64,000 nucleotides of DNA. It comes from Kudoa neothunni (taxonomy: Eukaryota; Cnidaria). The notes beneath the pieces were generated by a model. The model did not search any database and had not been told where the DNA came from. It worked only from the letters and a program-made list of their open reading frames with translations. Every line of letters starts with the position of its first letter. The stretch's first letter is position 1. Location of the stretch: NCBI GenBank assembly GCA_964304625.1, contig OZ199838.1, forward strand, positions 4,650,001 to 4,714,000, in the 5' to 3' direction. A program made the translations under genes and the position numbers. Below are positions 22,561 through 35,253 of the stretch, one piece after another.

Positions 22561-23365
22561 ATGAATCATTTATCTTTCCGTGATAAATCTACCCTGAATT
22601 AAACCTTCGAGTCTATAAATAAATAAGCTTATGAGAAAATAAAATAGACGTTCAAAATCGATCATGCGCTCACCACTACCGCAAAGAATAAGAAACCAGA
22701 ATGCGGACAATGTTATGCTATAAAACATAAACTTCATAATACTAAATAGCGTTATTATACTATTTATATATAAACACACGATTAATAACTGAATAACGCA
22801 CATTGTCGTAGGATTCTAAGCTAACCCATGAATAATATTTTGCTTGGATGAATACCCTAAGATTCAGCTATAGGGTTTCACTGTTTACTCGAATTGTAGA
22901 ACAGCAAAATTTTGAAAAATTTTATTTTTCAAACATTGGCAGCATTTGATCTCAGAAAGAATAATATAAGGTAATAGTATCAGGGTTTTATGTCGATTCA
23001 ATTGGCCTAATGGTCGAAATCAATTTCTGTATAATAAACGACTTTTATCTCTAGATTCACTTGGTGTGGAATTTAATTTACTGAATATAACACAAGGTAC
23101 GTATTTTTTTATCGGGTGGAATGGGCAATTAGTGTACAAAACAGTAATAAACCCCTCAAAATTTCCTCTCTCAGTATCCAGTAATGTAACCCAATGAAGA
23201 CTATTACATAATATTTGTTACGTTGAGTTTGTAGATATGTATTTATCAACTAATTAGGTTATAGTTAAAATAAAAACCATTATTTATTTAAGAGGTGTTA
23301 GAAGCAGTTGTTTACTGCTATCGTTTTAATTTGTTAATAGCCAAAACACATAAAGTTACAAACTA
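22561..23365. other. intergenic, AT-rich
   Basis: Nothing supported on either strand. Confidence 0.45.
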
Positions 23366-23614
23366 CTAATGATCCTTAACTCTAGATGGAATTGCGGCTT
23401 CCGCATTTGAGGCATTAACAGCTCGCCTAGGGCACAAACAACCCATTAGGTTTTTGCTCAATTTATAGGGGTTCACATGTAATGAACTCACGTTAAATAT
23501 GTTGGTAATTTGAGTACGAGACTTCGATGACAGTGTGCATCTTGAAGGGACGAGTCGGTTTCCTATACGCTGCTGTATCAAAGTCTCATTGTACCACCGC
23601 CGTGATTTCCCCAT
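23366..23614 (-). CDS. hypothetical small open frame
   Basis: An 82-codon frame with a true ATG, MGKSRRWYNETLIQQRIGNR, basic and of higher GC than its flanks. A good donor (GTGAGTT, minus strand at about 23492) and acceptor (CCCTAG) lie inside and would shorten the product to 44 residues. No family recognised. It may be a real short gene, an exon, or a repeat fragment. Confidence 0.3.
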   Translation of the reverse strand: MGKSRRWYNETLIQQRIGNRLVPSRCTLSSKSRTQITNIFNVSSLHVNPYKLSKNLMGCLCPRRAVNASNAEAAIPSRVKDH

Positions 23615-24877
23615 GTCAAATACTTAAAACTCTATGCAGGATGTTTCAACGTAAGTAGGACAAAGAATACGCCACAATTGTATGTTCCCAGAAAGATCAA
23701 ACCAAAAATACCATGAAATTGGCAACAATCTAACTCAAAATCCTATGCATATTTCATTTCGGCATTATAGACCAACAGTAAATTTACGCGTCATTTTAAT
23801 CAATCAATTATTATCTCCATAAATATATGTGTTTATCTGTTATTTTTTGTTATGATATTAAAATTTTGGCTATACCCGTAGTAAGCCAGTTAATCGATTG
23901 TCGTCCGAACTACTGTGACCTACTACGATCAGAAATATATCAGCATAAAGAACGTGGGTTTTATAACAATTATCTCTCCTTAAGCGCTTTTTATTACTTA
24001 TAATCATTTTATTATCTCATTTAGTATTATTTAATTACTAACTAAGTACCTTTTATGAGGAGATTTAGGTTAGGATTATTGTTATTTTCGGATATTATAG
24101 ATAATAATTGATCAATCAGGGCTTTATTGATTAAATATTGGTGGGATAATATAAATATTTGTTGGAAAAATTTGTTACAGCTAAAATAAATTTTAAAATT
24201 ACAAATAATCAAATAATGGCTGCTTTGCTATTGAGATAACACATTGAAAGTAGATGAATAATCTAATCGGATTTTAATTTTTATATTATGTAATATATTT
24301 CGTGATGTGATACTTTGTGAAAGATTTACTGAATTCGGTTGCATAACTGGCATTTTTTGATACACGCGGCTTAATATTTACTTCTAAAAAATCCAATGTT
24401 GAATTTGGAGCGTCTACAGGATAGGCTTATTTTAATGGATACGTGGGGAGTTTGTGGCTGATGCCGCATTAACTATTGTGACCACACTAACTGTTGTGCC
24501 GGTAGTGTTTAGAAAAACTATAGTTAATATTTAGATCAAATTAATCAATATTGAATACAAATTGACAAACTTTGGTGTGTAATTTGCAAAATTTGATCGT
24601 TGCCGCCAATTGAATAAATTTTATTTTAAATCGATAACAAATCAAAGCTGAGGGAGTAGATGCTGATTCCACCTGATTTTTGCTTAAATTCCAAATCTTT
24701 TCTAATTGTGATAGTTATCACTTTATTATTATTGCTATTACCACTATTAGTAAGCTATTACCTATAATAAATATTAATACTATCTATTACTATTAGTGTG
24801 TTAAAATTATTGTTGAGTGGTAACGAAAATAATAGTTGCCTGGGCTATTAGAGTCATTTTATTTTGGTTTAGAAACG
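23615..24877. other. intergenic region upstream of the forkhead gene
   Basis: AT-rich. I searched by eye for an FHA-domain exon that would complete FoxK and found none. An in-frame TAG at 24833-24835 precedes the first ATG. Confidence 0.5.
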
Positions 24878-26956
24878 ATGGATACAGGTGAGAATAGTAG
24901 TTATTCAGATAACTCCGAAAAGATGTCAACAAATAATGCTCCAGGATGTCGTAAAGTTAAATCATCTTACGCAGAGATTGCTCCCTTGGACAAGCACGAG
25001 CATGTGGATGACAATGATGAGTCATCTTTGCATCATCAGCAATGCGCTAAACAGCCACAGCGTCCACATCTCAAGCATCAAAAAAGTCCCTCCGAATCCA
25101 GAGATGATACAGGTAATCAAATTACCAACCACAATTACAGTATTCTTCATCACAAACTCAAAATTTTATTGATAGATCTTGATTACAATGCTTACAATGT
25201 TACTAACAAACCTGACGATTATCATAACTTTGATAGTAACATATTTACTGATTTATACTAATGGATTAGGCACTATTTATGTGTATATATTATTTCCACA
25301 GTAGATAAGAATGATTACGATATCTTCACTAACAACGACTTGGAGAAATCGATAGCCACTGGCTCGAATCTTGCTAATTTGGATAAATCCTTACCTACCG
25401 ATTCTATCGCTGTTGGTGCTGTTGAAGCTGATCCTAACAGCATGGAATTAAAAGGTGATGAAGATATAACCGACGATAACATCACCGAACCCACAGATTC
25501 ATCTATAGTTTCGTGGTAGATTGGATTTTCATTGTTTTTCTATCCGCTTTTATATTATAATATCCAAGTGAGTATAAGAAACCGAAGTATTCCTATGCAC
25601 AACTCATAATTCAAGCTATCCATTCTTTTCCCGGAGAACAAGCAACCCTATCCCAGATCTACGAATATATCACAAAAACCTATCCTTATTATCAAATGAA
25701 GAATAAAGGATGGCAGGTAACCAATTATCAAAGCATTGATCACTATTTTTGTAAAAACTTTTTCTATTATGGTAGAATTCTGTGAGACACAATCTCTCAT
25801 TGAATTGTTATTTCATAAGAACTCCTGCCAGGTTACCGTCGCTAAATGAAGGCGCTCCACCATCTAAAGGAGGTTTTTGGAAATTAAACCCGCTCTACTC
25901 GAAAAAACTTGTTGAAGAAAGTTTCAATTTGAGAAGAAATCGTAAACTGCCACCGTTGTATCTTCGAAAAAACGAGATTCCCTAGTATCTACTTGTTGAA
26001 TCCAATGTGTTCTCTTCGAAATCTTTAAACACTTTCGTTTTTAGCTATTATTTGAACGAGAATGAAAAGTTTAAATATCCAAATGAGTTTGCCAACTATC
26101 GCCACTATGATAGTAACCTAAGTAATTTATTTTTCTTGGCCAATGATGATTTTTCCTCAATTATTTGAAATGTTTTGGTGTAGTTCCATCAACACGGAAT
26201 AACCCTCATAGTATTGATAGTATTCTCAATCCTAAAAGTAAGTTTAATGATAACAACTCTTGTTGTTGTGATAATAAGATATCACAATCTGCTGTAGGTC
26301 ACTGTCCGCAATCAAACGAACATCCTCCATTCTTGGACAACTATGGAAGGCCATATGTGCTTCCAAATGTTACAACCCCGGTTAGACGGAAACAACAGCA
26401 CTATTACGAGCACAATGAATTTGCCATACCAACACAAAATACAATACGTCCACCGGATCATTTTCAACCTCAATTTCGGTTTTCTTTTCCGCATCCTAAC
26501 ATGAGGGAAATGACGATGCTACGACCTTCAGAATCCCCTCTTCCATATGTTTATGGTCATCAAGAAACAAATCCACCAATTCCAAACCTACCAACACCTC
26601 TGCCCAACCTAGCTAACATTGATGTCGGGCGTATGGATATACAACCAAATGTTGATACGACATCGTATATGGCACAACATCCGTCTCTACTGGATGTCTA
26701 TAACTATCATCAACCAAACACCCAAGACAATCCTAATGTTATTCAACATCAACCACAACATCATTCCTATTTCAATCAGAATCGACAAAACCCAGCTCCT
26801 AATCCTGAATATAATAATCGCCTAAGTTTTCCTTCAAGTTGTTATTTGGATTTTTTATCAGCTATTTACTCTTACGTCGTTAATTTAGGACCTGAAGATA
26901 TTCTTAAAATGAAAAGGTACTCCTACTTTAGGAGCAAACCAAATTCTACTCCCTAA
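24878..26956 (+). CDS. FoxK-like forkhead transcription factor without FHA domain (six exons)
   Basis: Exons 24878-25112, 25302-25515, 25569-25716, 25776-25984, 26045-26121 and 26184-26956 give 1656 nt, 551 residues; introns are 189, 53, 59, 60 and 62 bp, all GT-AG with matching phases. Exon 5 could end at 26112 instead, also in phase. The forkhead DNA-binding domain is residues about 154-240: KPKYSYAQLIIQAI, then TLSQIYEYITKTYPYY, NKGWQ, NSVRHNLSLNCYFIR and GGFWKLNP. SYAQLI, YPYY...KGWQNS and RHNLSLN.YF fit FoxK best. The domain is split after GWQ by intron 3. The N-terminus (1-149) is acidic and Ser/Asn/His-rich with no FHA fold seen. Residues 295-551 are Pro/Asn/Gln/His-rich, typical of a disordered regulatory tail. 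It should bind DNA in the nucleus. The stop codon seen at 25985 is removed by splicing. Confidence 0.85.
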
Positions 26957-27780
26957 CCAAATTAATATACCTATTTTATTTAAATATGTTATAAAAATAA
27001 TTGTATTTATTTGAATTATGCGAGGTTATCGTGTTGCTTTATTGTGGACCTCTCAACAAAGCCATTATTTTGGTTACAACAACTCTTGTTTTTTGTTTGA
27101 TTCTGCACATTATTCTAATGAATGATCAACGTAGATTAATAAACTTAAAGAATTTTCTTCTATTAACAACCCCTTGAGTTATCCTGACTAACCTTCAATG
27201 AACGTGAAGTTGAAAACCCCCCAAATTTGTTGTTACGTAATATTATATGCGCTTTACTGTTGTTAACAAACTGCATACTCATTATATTTCTTACGTTTCG
27301 AAACTTTTATGTACATACCTTAGAGTTGTATCTATTTTAGATGTACATTCCAGCTCGGACAGAATCTTTCCTTGTGTAAGGATGTTTTAAAACTTTTGTT
27401 GATGTAAAAATTAATAGTTCTGTCTTTTAAAACAAATTTAGGCCTTACTATTGCAATAAAGATGTTAACCATTCCTGTACTGTGTCCAAACTAATTACAT
27501 GCCTTTAGACCTAAACTATTTGTCATACACCATGAAAATTCTATCCTCACCAGATTTGAATTCCCAAAAAACTCAAGTAAATTGAATTATTCTGAGTATA
27601 ATTTCTGATTAGATACAGATTTATCAATAGTTTTTAGTCCCCAATGATTGGCAAAGAGACATTATTATCTCCACGATATGTACGATTATGTGAATATACA
27701 ACAAGACGAATATTTGAAAATTAATAATTTTAGATAATTAAATTTAACCTATTTAACAAATAAAATTAAAATAAGTTAGT
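26957..27780. other. 3' flank of the forkhead gene
   Basis: AT-rich, presumably containing the 3' UTR. No other feature supported. Confidence 0.5.
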
Positions 27781-27786
27781 TTTATT

Positions 27787-28260
27787 TATCAGAAAAGTCC
27801 CTATTATCATCATCATCATCGTCATCATCGGTGGTTGGATCCTCTCATTATAATTGGATTATACACTCAGCAAGATTCACTTTATATTTTCAAGATAATT
27901 TTTTTGTTGACTAAACAAAAATGAACTGGAGGCCAATTCAAGGTTATGATGGTAATTTTTGACACTCAAACAGTTGTTCTTCCTATTATGCCGACACGAT
28001 TCGTTGGCATTAAAATCTGAAGATGCTTTTATGTAACTGTGAGCACAAAGCTTTATTTGAGAGCAAAGACCTGACTCCAAATATAGCCAGATGCAAAAAG
28101 ATGAAGAATACAAATTTTTACCATTGTTAACTATGTCTTCGGTCAAATCTTCAATGGATTAAACATCGGAATTAGGAACTATGCTTAAGGCAATATTCAA
28201 ATCATCATTGGAAAAATGCTCATTTATTTTTAACGATATCATTCATTATTCTTAATTCTT
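27787..28260 (-). pseudogene. possible decayed ORF with acidic tail
   Basis: On the minus strand a frame reads NEHFSNDDLNIALSIVPNSD, then after one stop SIEDLTEDIVNNGK, and runs as an 89-codon frame (27877-28146). Separately, 27787-27840 encodes an Asp run (the ATC/GTC microsatellite) ending RDFSDK then stop. The order resembles the acidic C-terminus of a Tigger-like transposase or of a host gene. I cannot tell which. Confidence 0.25.
27796..27831. repeat. trinucleotide microsatellite (ATC)n
   Basis: Imperfect ATC repeat with GTC interruptions. Confidence 0.8.
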
Positions 28261-29130
28261 TGCTTTAGGTCTTCAAAATAAGATGTTTAAATCGTTAATA
28301 AAGCTAAATTAACTCATCCGCATTGCATCAAAAAAATCAAAAATACGCCAATTCATTTCTTTAATATATTATAGAATTAACCCTTGTAAAACACTGTTTC
28401 TACGAAAAATAATTAAACTATTTACCGGCCATTTATAGATAGAAAATTATGCTGAGTGAAAAAATATAGTATGGAAATAGTATTAGAGAAATAATAATAC
28501 CTCAAAGTTGATGAATAAAATATTTATTTTATATATTAAACTCTGTTACGTTTATACTAAAAAGTAGGGCTTTATAGGAGAATTATGAAGATCTAAATTC
28601 AAGGAGGAAAAATTTTTTATTTAAATGAAAAGCAACTATTTTAATGTGTGTAAGCATTCTACTCAGGGCAAAGAGGTTCAATTATTTTACATGCCTATAG
28701 AATTTATTTAATAGGTATCACAGTTTCCTCGGTCGTTAAATTTTTAAAATTTTTTTCGTGAAATCTATTTCCTGTCTCTTTACGTTAAAGTTAAACAATG
28801 TATCTGTTCTCCGTTTAATATAAAATAATTGAATGGTTCCAATTTATTATCTTTTTCCTGTAGGTAAATTTCTCTCTCTGAAAGCCACCAAGTTTAGTCA
28901 TCAATTTTATATTTAGCGTCAATTTAAAAAAACGATGAAATTTATATGTTTTAGAGAGTTGGAATAAAGGCTCAGCTGAACAACTTTGGCACCCGTTGCG
29001 TGCGCAGTGATTGGGGGACTTCCATTGAATTATTATCAAAGAATGAATTTGTTACTGAAAATTATCAGTGATTAACTTATTTAACTTTAGAGCCATATTT
29101 TTAGTTAACCAATTTTTGTGGATTTATATA
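28261..29130. other. intergenic, AT-rich
   Basis: Open frame 28815-29039 (minus) is unassigned; nothing else supported. Confidence 0.45.
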
Positions 29131-30693
29131 CAACCGAACCCCAATTATTCGAAAATGTTGCGACCTTGCATTTTCCTTTCGGATGCTGAAGTTTCGGTTA
29201 ACCGATATTCCAGGGGTCACCAAAGTTTTTGACTGGAGGACCGCATTTTAGATTTTCATAAGCTTCGAGGGCCTGATTAAAATTTATTTTGGAAACCAAA
29301 CAATTATAAAAATTAAACAAAAACTGAATAAATATTCCAAAATTATGAATTTTTTCGAGTGTGAAACCTAGAATTGATTCATGTTCGATAAAAGTTTTTC
29401 CCTGTGTGTTACAAACAAATCAGGCAGGTTACGTCAGGATACAAAAAGAAATAAAATTTCCGTATAAGTCTAGTTTTTCTGTTATTTGATGTTTTTATAT
29501 TGATTTTTTTGTGTATTTTGCATAAATGATAAAATTTTGCTACTTTTTTGTTAGCATAAGCACAACCTGATATTGTTTACCAGGCCGCTCTATTAACTCT
29601 ACAGGCGTACCCTAAAGTAGGACGTACCGCATGCGCATCCGAGTATTAAGGGGGACACCGCGGACCGGATTGACTACGCCGGAGAGTCGTACTTTGGTGA
29701 CCTCTGCGATATTTAGTGTATGCGCACATGCAAAAGAAATAGTTGGGGGTTGTTATATATTTATTTTTCACAATTCTACGTTTGTTTTGTATAAAAAAGA
29801 GTATTATATTTGAACTCCAATGACGAATAAAAAGTGAAAACATTACTTTATGATACAGTATTTCGAGTTGAAACGTAGTCGGTGCATACATACCACTGAG
29901 ATGTGAGATCAGAGTGCTACTGCGCTATATTGGAATGAGACTTTCTAGATTCCAGAAAATGAGTTATTAAAATATTAATTTCTTACCTATTAGGATATTT
30001 CGGATTGTACGAATAAGGGGGGGGGGGTAAGAATAATTAAAGTGCTAATGAAGAACAATTTCTTGGAGTTTTCGATAACGATCTTTATTATTTCCTCTTT
30101 ATTTAAGATTATCTTATTCTAATAATTTACTATTAATTGGTGAAAATTACGGCTCGTCAAGGCTTTGAAAGGGGAGATGTTATGGAAAACAAAAAAAGTG
30201 CAATGACTGTTATTTAAGTGAACTCCATAAATAAACTATTCTTATGAAGTCGCTGGTAGTATATGGTTCAACAAACCCATAAATTTCACTATTTATTATA
30301 TTGAATTACTCATGAAAATATAAAAGGTAATTTTTCTTTGCCTAACATTTATCTCATCATAATCAAAACTGGTCGCAATGTGAACTTAAGCTACTATATT
30401 ATTTATGCCACTTTGTTCCTATTAATCAAATATAAACTTAAATTAAATAAATAACTATCAAATGAATCATAAAAATAAAGTCACGCAATGTTTTAATCAG
30501 GCGTTAATCCAGATTTTATTCTACTGTTATTCTAAAATTCAAGTAATAAGTGGTTTCGGATTGCGGTTTCTGAAGTTTCGGTTAATCTAAATCTTTTTGT
30601 GCAGAATGTACAATAATTTCAAATAAATTTTAAAAAATTGTTCGGATAGCGCGATTTTCGGATAAACAAAATTAGGATAACTGGGTTCAACTG
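29131..30693. mobile_element. pogo/Tigger-type non-autonomous element
   Basis: Both ends are flanked by TA (29129-29130 and 30694-30695). The right end on the minus strand reads CAGTTGAACCCAGTTATCC; the left reads CAACCGAACCCCAATTATTC. Inner arms share TTCGGTTAA/TTAACCGAAACTTCAG, so the terminal repeats are long and diverged. There is no transposase. A hAT MITE (29211-29706) and a poly-G tract (30017-30027) lie inside. Confidence 0.65.
29211..29706. mobile_element. hAT MITE nested in the pogo-type element
   Basis: Left end CAGGGGTCACCAAAGTTTTT; right end on the other strand CAGAGGTCACCAAAGTACGA. The flanks CGATATTC (29203-29210) and CGATATTT (29707-29714) form an 8-bp target-site duplication with one mismatch, as expected for hAT. 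496 bp, no transposase. Two GC-rich internal bits near the right end contrast with the AT-rich core. Confidence 0.8.
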
Positions 30694-30720
30694 TACTTGA
30701 AAATTACTGTTGAAAATGTT

Positions 30721-30960
30721 AATTATATAGAGTATGCGCCTTATTTATCAGAATTTTTATATCAAGTCCGATTTGTTGGATAAATGTTTATTCTTGATAT
30801 GAAAACATTAATGAGAAACTCTTATATCGAAATATAACTCATGATTTACACCATTTATAATACTACATCTTAAAAAATTATCAAATTTTTAATAATTACA
30901 TCATTACTCAATAATCTCTATATTTATAAGAAAGTGGCTATTTGCATGATAAATAATATT
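30721..30960 (+). repeat. diverged repeat shared with 59517-59720
   Basis: Both stretches share, in order, TATATAGAGTA, AAATGT.TATTCTTGA and GAAACTCTTATAT with similar spacing. Old, class unknown. Confidence 0.4.
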
Positions 30961-32597
30961 CAAATGGCACTAATGTCGACTATATTTCATTATTTCTGAC
31001 CATTATGAATGAAAAAGTGGGCTAGAAATAATGAAATATGGAAGATTCTATAGATATAAAATCTATATAGAATTCATGAGTAAGAGTTGCTGGGATTAAA
31101 AATCTTATTTCGCGCTCACGTGACATTTAAGATTAGAATTTTCAATGGTTGTTGCGACCAATATTTGTAGGGCACCAGCTATTAAGACGGAAATTTGCAG
31201 TCCCAAATAAAATAGAATCAGCGCATGCGCTAGGTGCTTTTATAGTCGCGGAAACATCCCCTTTTTAATTGATGGATAAAGATTATTTTTTGGAACCCGC
31301 TGTATTTAATTATTATCAACATACCGCTTCGCTCTTCGGAGTCTGGAATTATTAAATACAACAAAAAATATACTCATCTAAATATTATGATCCGTTGCAA
31401 TAGCCATTTTTTATAATTTATCGCAATAATACCCCATATCTGTTTTTAATATACACGACAGATTTTTGAAATATCAATTTAAAAAATTAACATTAATTTA
31501 TGTCGCTGAACTTTAGTAGGAGAGGTCCCAAATATCATCCTATACAAAGTGGATTATTTACGAATTCAAACACATAAATACAGCCCGACGTGTACGTGTT
31601 CAATGAAGAAATGATACAGCCGGTATGAAGCTATCACAGAAATTTTTTCGGTGAAGTGAACTCCATTGTTTATTTGGTCAAATAGCAAGTCCCGCCGTAG
31701 CTGGATAGTTGTCCATTCTGTGTTGGAAATGGAATTATGTTGCACAGAAAAATTTGTGTTGTACTAAGAGGTTATGTTAAAAAAATTTTTCGTTATTTAA
31801 GGGGAATTTTTTTACTTTAAAATTAAACATTAATGATATTCTTGAATTCTCTTATTGCTGATTAACTGGAGTGAATTCTATTAAACTCTATAATATTAAT
31901 GGTCATTAAAATGCTATTATTTCTAATTATGGTAAGCTTTTAATATGCTGTATTTTTAATATTCAAGTAAAACCCTATATTTATGTGTAAAATTATCAAT
32001 TTTATATTAATCCATATGATAACTCCGGATTAGAAAAGTAATGAATATCAATGTATAATAATCCACAATATACAAGAGGATTAAGTGGATCCTAAACCAA
32101 ATCAGATTTATAATTTAGGTGCAAATACATATGAATAATTTATTTATTTGTTTGTTTATTTATTTATTTATTGAAAATTTAAATTAATGTCGAGTTGTAC
32201 ACTCCCAGACGGCTTTTCACGTAGTTACGAGTTTTAGATGATTAATAAGTTTAACACCAACAAAATTTCTAGATAACGCTATAATAAAAAAGCGATGGAC
32301 TTATTTTTCGAAAAATAGGTCCACAATAAACTTGAAGATGCACACGATACGTGTGAAATCGGGGAAGTAAGGATGCCAAATGGAGATTTCATTTAAGGAT
32401 GACAAATTGGTACGCCAATGCATAAATAAGTGTTACGGTAAAGTCATCTCTATAATAAATAACTCAAATTTCTCTTCTTCCAATCTGAAAATTAAAGTAA
32501 ATAGTTCAAGTAAACAGGATTATGATTTAATTAATATATTTTTGCATAGGGAATATTTCCCATTTATTATTGAAGAATTAAAACCCCTATAACTTTT
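30961..32597. other. intergenic with minor repeats
   Basis: 30982-31040 holds an imperfect hairpin (TTTCATTATTTCT/AGAAATAATGAAAT). 31383-31413 resembles 62243-62275 (ATTATGATYCGYTGCAATAGC). A (TTTA/TTTG)n tract lies at 32139-32172. The open frame 32380-32592 has no recognisable family. Confidence 0.45.
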
Positions 32598-32930
32598 TTA
32601 AAAATGGTCTGGAAGTATATTCTGACCATACGATTATTTATTGGAAAAAAGGATTACGTTTTTTTACTCTCAAATTCTACTTATGAATTCCAAACCAATT
32701 GGAGTTGAAATCTAGCTTTATTGTTTATCTCACATAAAATAAGGCTACGGGGAAATAGTTTAAATTGATGAGAGCAATTGTGAAAAGCGTGAATACAACA
32801 GAGGATATGAAGTAATTGGTCAATGGGGTTTTGTGGGAATAGAAAGTGATTCCAACAACATGATCTTTGTTCCAGTACAAAAATAGAACCACAAAGTTTG
32901 GGTCTCATTAATCAAAGAATATATTTACTT
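32598..32930 (+). pseudogene. Merlin (IS1595-type) transposase remnant 1
   Basis: One frame reads IDESNCEKREYNRGYEVIGQ then WGFVGIESDSNNMIFVPVQK before a stop, which is the catalytic IDES..GKRKYNRG..V.GQWVFGGIER block of Merlin/ISXO2 DDE transposases. The first Asp and its neighbours are kept. A frame break lies just upstream. It aligns to the longer copy at 60.1 kb. The downstream half is missing, replaced by the end of the h​AT element starting at 32931. Confidence 0.75.
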
Positions 32931-35235
32931 CAGGGTTGCCAAACGAATTTTGTAAACCGTACCGAATTGTGTAATAAAAGCGTACCAAATAATTTAAAAT
33001 TGTACAAAAATTAAAAAAAGTACCATTTTTTAGAAAGATGACAACAAAGAGAGTTTTAACAGCAAAAAAAATAATCAGACAGAAATAATAGTTAATAGGA
33101 TCTATTTATATAAATTTCAATTCGTTATTACTGTCCTCCTCTTTGTATAGGTTTATATTTTCCATCATTTGAATCAATTGGTCAGGTGGATTCCACCTAA
33201 TGCAATTGATGTCTCTCAGTAAACACTTGGAATGTAGGAGAGCATTTATTGTCTCAGCTTTCAGTAAAAACCATTTTTTAACTTTAATGTTGTTCATTAA
33301 TGAAAACAATCTTTCCGCAGCTGCAGATGAATGAGGCAACGCAAGCAAAGACAACATTAACTTTGACTGTAATAGAGACTTTAATGTTTCTCCTCTTCTT
33401 TCATTTGAGACTGCATACCAAAATTTTTCTTGCCATTTTCTAACAACATAGCCATTATTTTCAAGGCTAAGTTTCCTCCACTCAATTTCTATTTTGGAAT
33501 ATTCACCTCTAGCAAGAATATTGAGAAATCTCTTTTAGAGGGGTATGATGGAGGGAGGTTTTCCTTCGTTGTCATTTGCAGGATCCATTGCTTCAAGTAA
33601 TTTTAAATTTACCAGCGTATCGTTGGTCAAAAACCTTTTAAATATTTGTTTTGTCAATTGTACGTAGAAATCCAGAATTTTCGTTTGAAACTGAACAAGA
33701 TCTTCAGTACCTATTTTAGTAGCCTTCTCATCGGAAATGGATCCTATTTTCGATCCATAATAAAACTCATCCAAAGGAATATAATTCGACGAGTCTTTAA
33801 TATTTATATTCTAGAAAGTTGTATTTTTTATCAGCTTTCTTCTCACAAAATAACTAAGCATAACTTTAGAGATACTTTCACTCGAATTCCTTAGCTTATG
33901 AACTCCAATATTCTCAACCTAAAATTCAACGTTGAGTTTAGGAAGAGATACAAATATTCTAGATAATGGTTCGGAATTGTTTTCTGATTTTTTAATTTTG
34001 AAAAACGTTGTAAGAACCGTCCATTTCTTCAATATTCTCTTAAAAGCCCGCTCAAGAGACAGCCATCCTGTGCTTTAGTTAGTTATAATATTTTCAAAAG
34101 TTGGATGCCGAATAATTTTTGCAATTCGTTGTATTCATTTTGACGTTATGAGCTATTTGAGAAATATGAGTAGATACTTCGCGCTAGGTCCTCTAACTCA
34201 TTAGGACAATGTTGGCACGCTTTAAATGTACACAGGTTTAAAAAATGACACACAACCCCTAATCTTTTTTAAGTGCTGGAATTATCTGCGTCAATAAAGT
34301 TTGCACATCATTTTTGTACCCATCATCATATTTGCATTATCACTCGCAAATCCGATTAGGTTTTTAAAGGGAATTTTGTGCTTATCAAAAAAACTAATAA
34401 AAGAGTCAAAAATTCCTTTAGCACTATCAGCTTTAATCTCCTACAAGGAAAGGAATCTATCAACAGGTTTCTGGCTATCAGACTCATAGTATCTAACTAA
34501 TAGAACGAGTTGTTTGTACTTCGTTATATCGGTGGTTTTGTCAATAATAATCAGAGAGAACATTCGGACCTGTAATGTTGAAATTAATTTGTTTAGATAG
34601 TATTCTCTGATAATATGACGAAAAATTTTGGTACCCTTTGTTCGAGCACTCTTAAATCCCTGAACGATGACAGAATCTTCACAGACATTGGCAATAAAGC
34701 CGGGTAGATGATCCAGAATTGATTTGGGTAAATTATGTTCAGCAACAAACGCACATAACTTCAATCCAGCAGCGGCTACTGCTTTGATATGTAAAGAAAA
34801 ATTTGTTATTTTGAGATTCAAACTTGGAAATCCATTTTTCTGGCAATGTTTTTCTGTTTTAGTATGTCTCGATTTGCGAAATACTACCGCCAATTTCGCG
34901 ATTTCGTAATTTGCAAAATTTCTTAGTCTTGTTTACAATATTAACGCCAATCCAAGCAGAAAATCTTTCATCAGTCAATCACTCTTTCTTGATTTACGAT
35001 CATACGTTTTATATTGTTTTTCAGGCGGCATTTTGTCAATTTCGTTATCGATATTACATCTTTTTGCACTTATCTAATTTTTTTTTCAATTAAAGGAAAA
35101 AGTGAGGCAAAATTATTATGATCCCATTAGTTCATTATGTAACATGCATTCATACCAATTCTAGCTGGAAATTCATTGACCTTAAAATGTACCAACTTGT
35201 GTCAACATCATACCAAAAATGCCAACACTCTTATC
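32931..35235 (-). mobile_element. hAT transposon 2 (broken)
   Basis: Minus-strand pieces in order: 34441-34893 with KAVAAAGLKLCAFVAEHNLP and later SLIIIDKTTDITKYKQLVLL (the family's LIIDESTDIS...L.VRY block), 33535-33774, and 33106-33357 with LPHSSAAAERLFSLMNNIKV, the hAT dimerisation motif. The left end is CAGGGTTGCCAAACG (32931); the right end near 35220-35235 carries an inverted GTTGGCATTTTTGG-like terminus. The flanks match poorly as a duplication. The coding region has several breaks. Confidence 0.75.
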
Positions 35236-35253
35236 CTTCATCTACTATCTACT

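Noticed and set aside
22570-22803. 77-codon hydrophobic minus-strand frame
   Set aside because: AT-driven Ile/Phe/Leu composition with no splice or family support.
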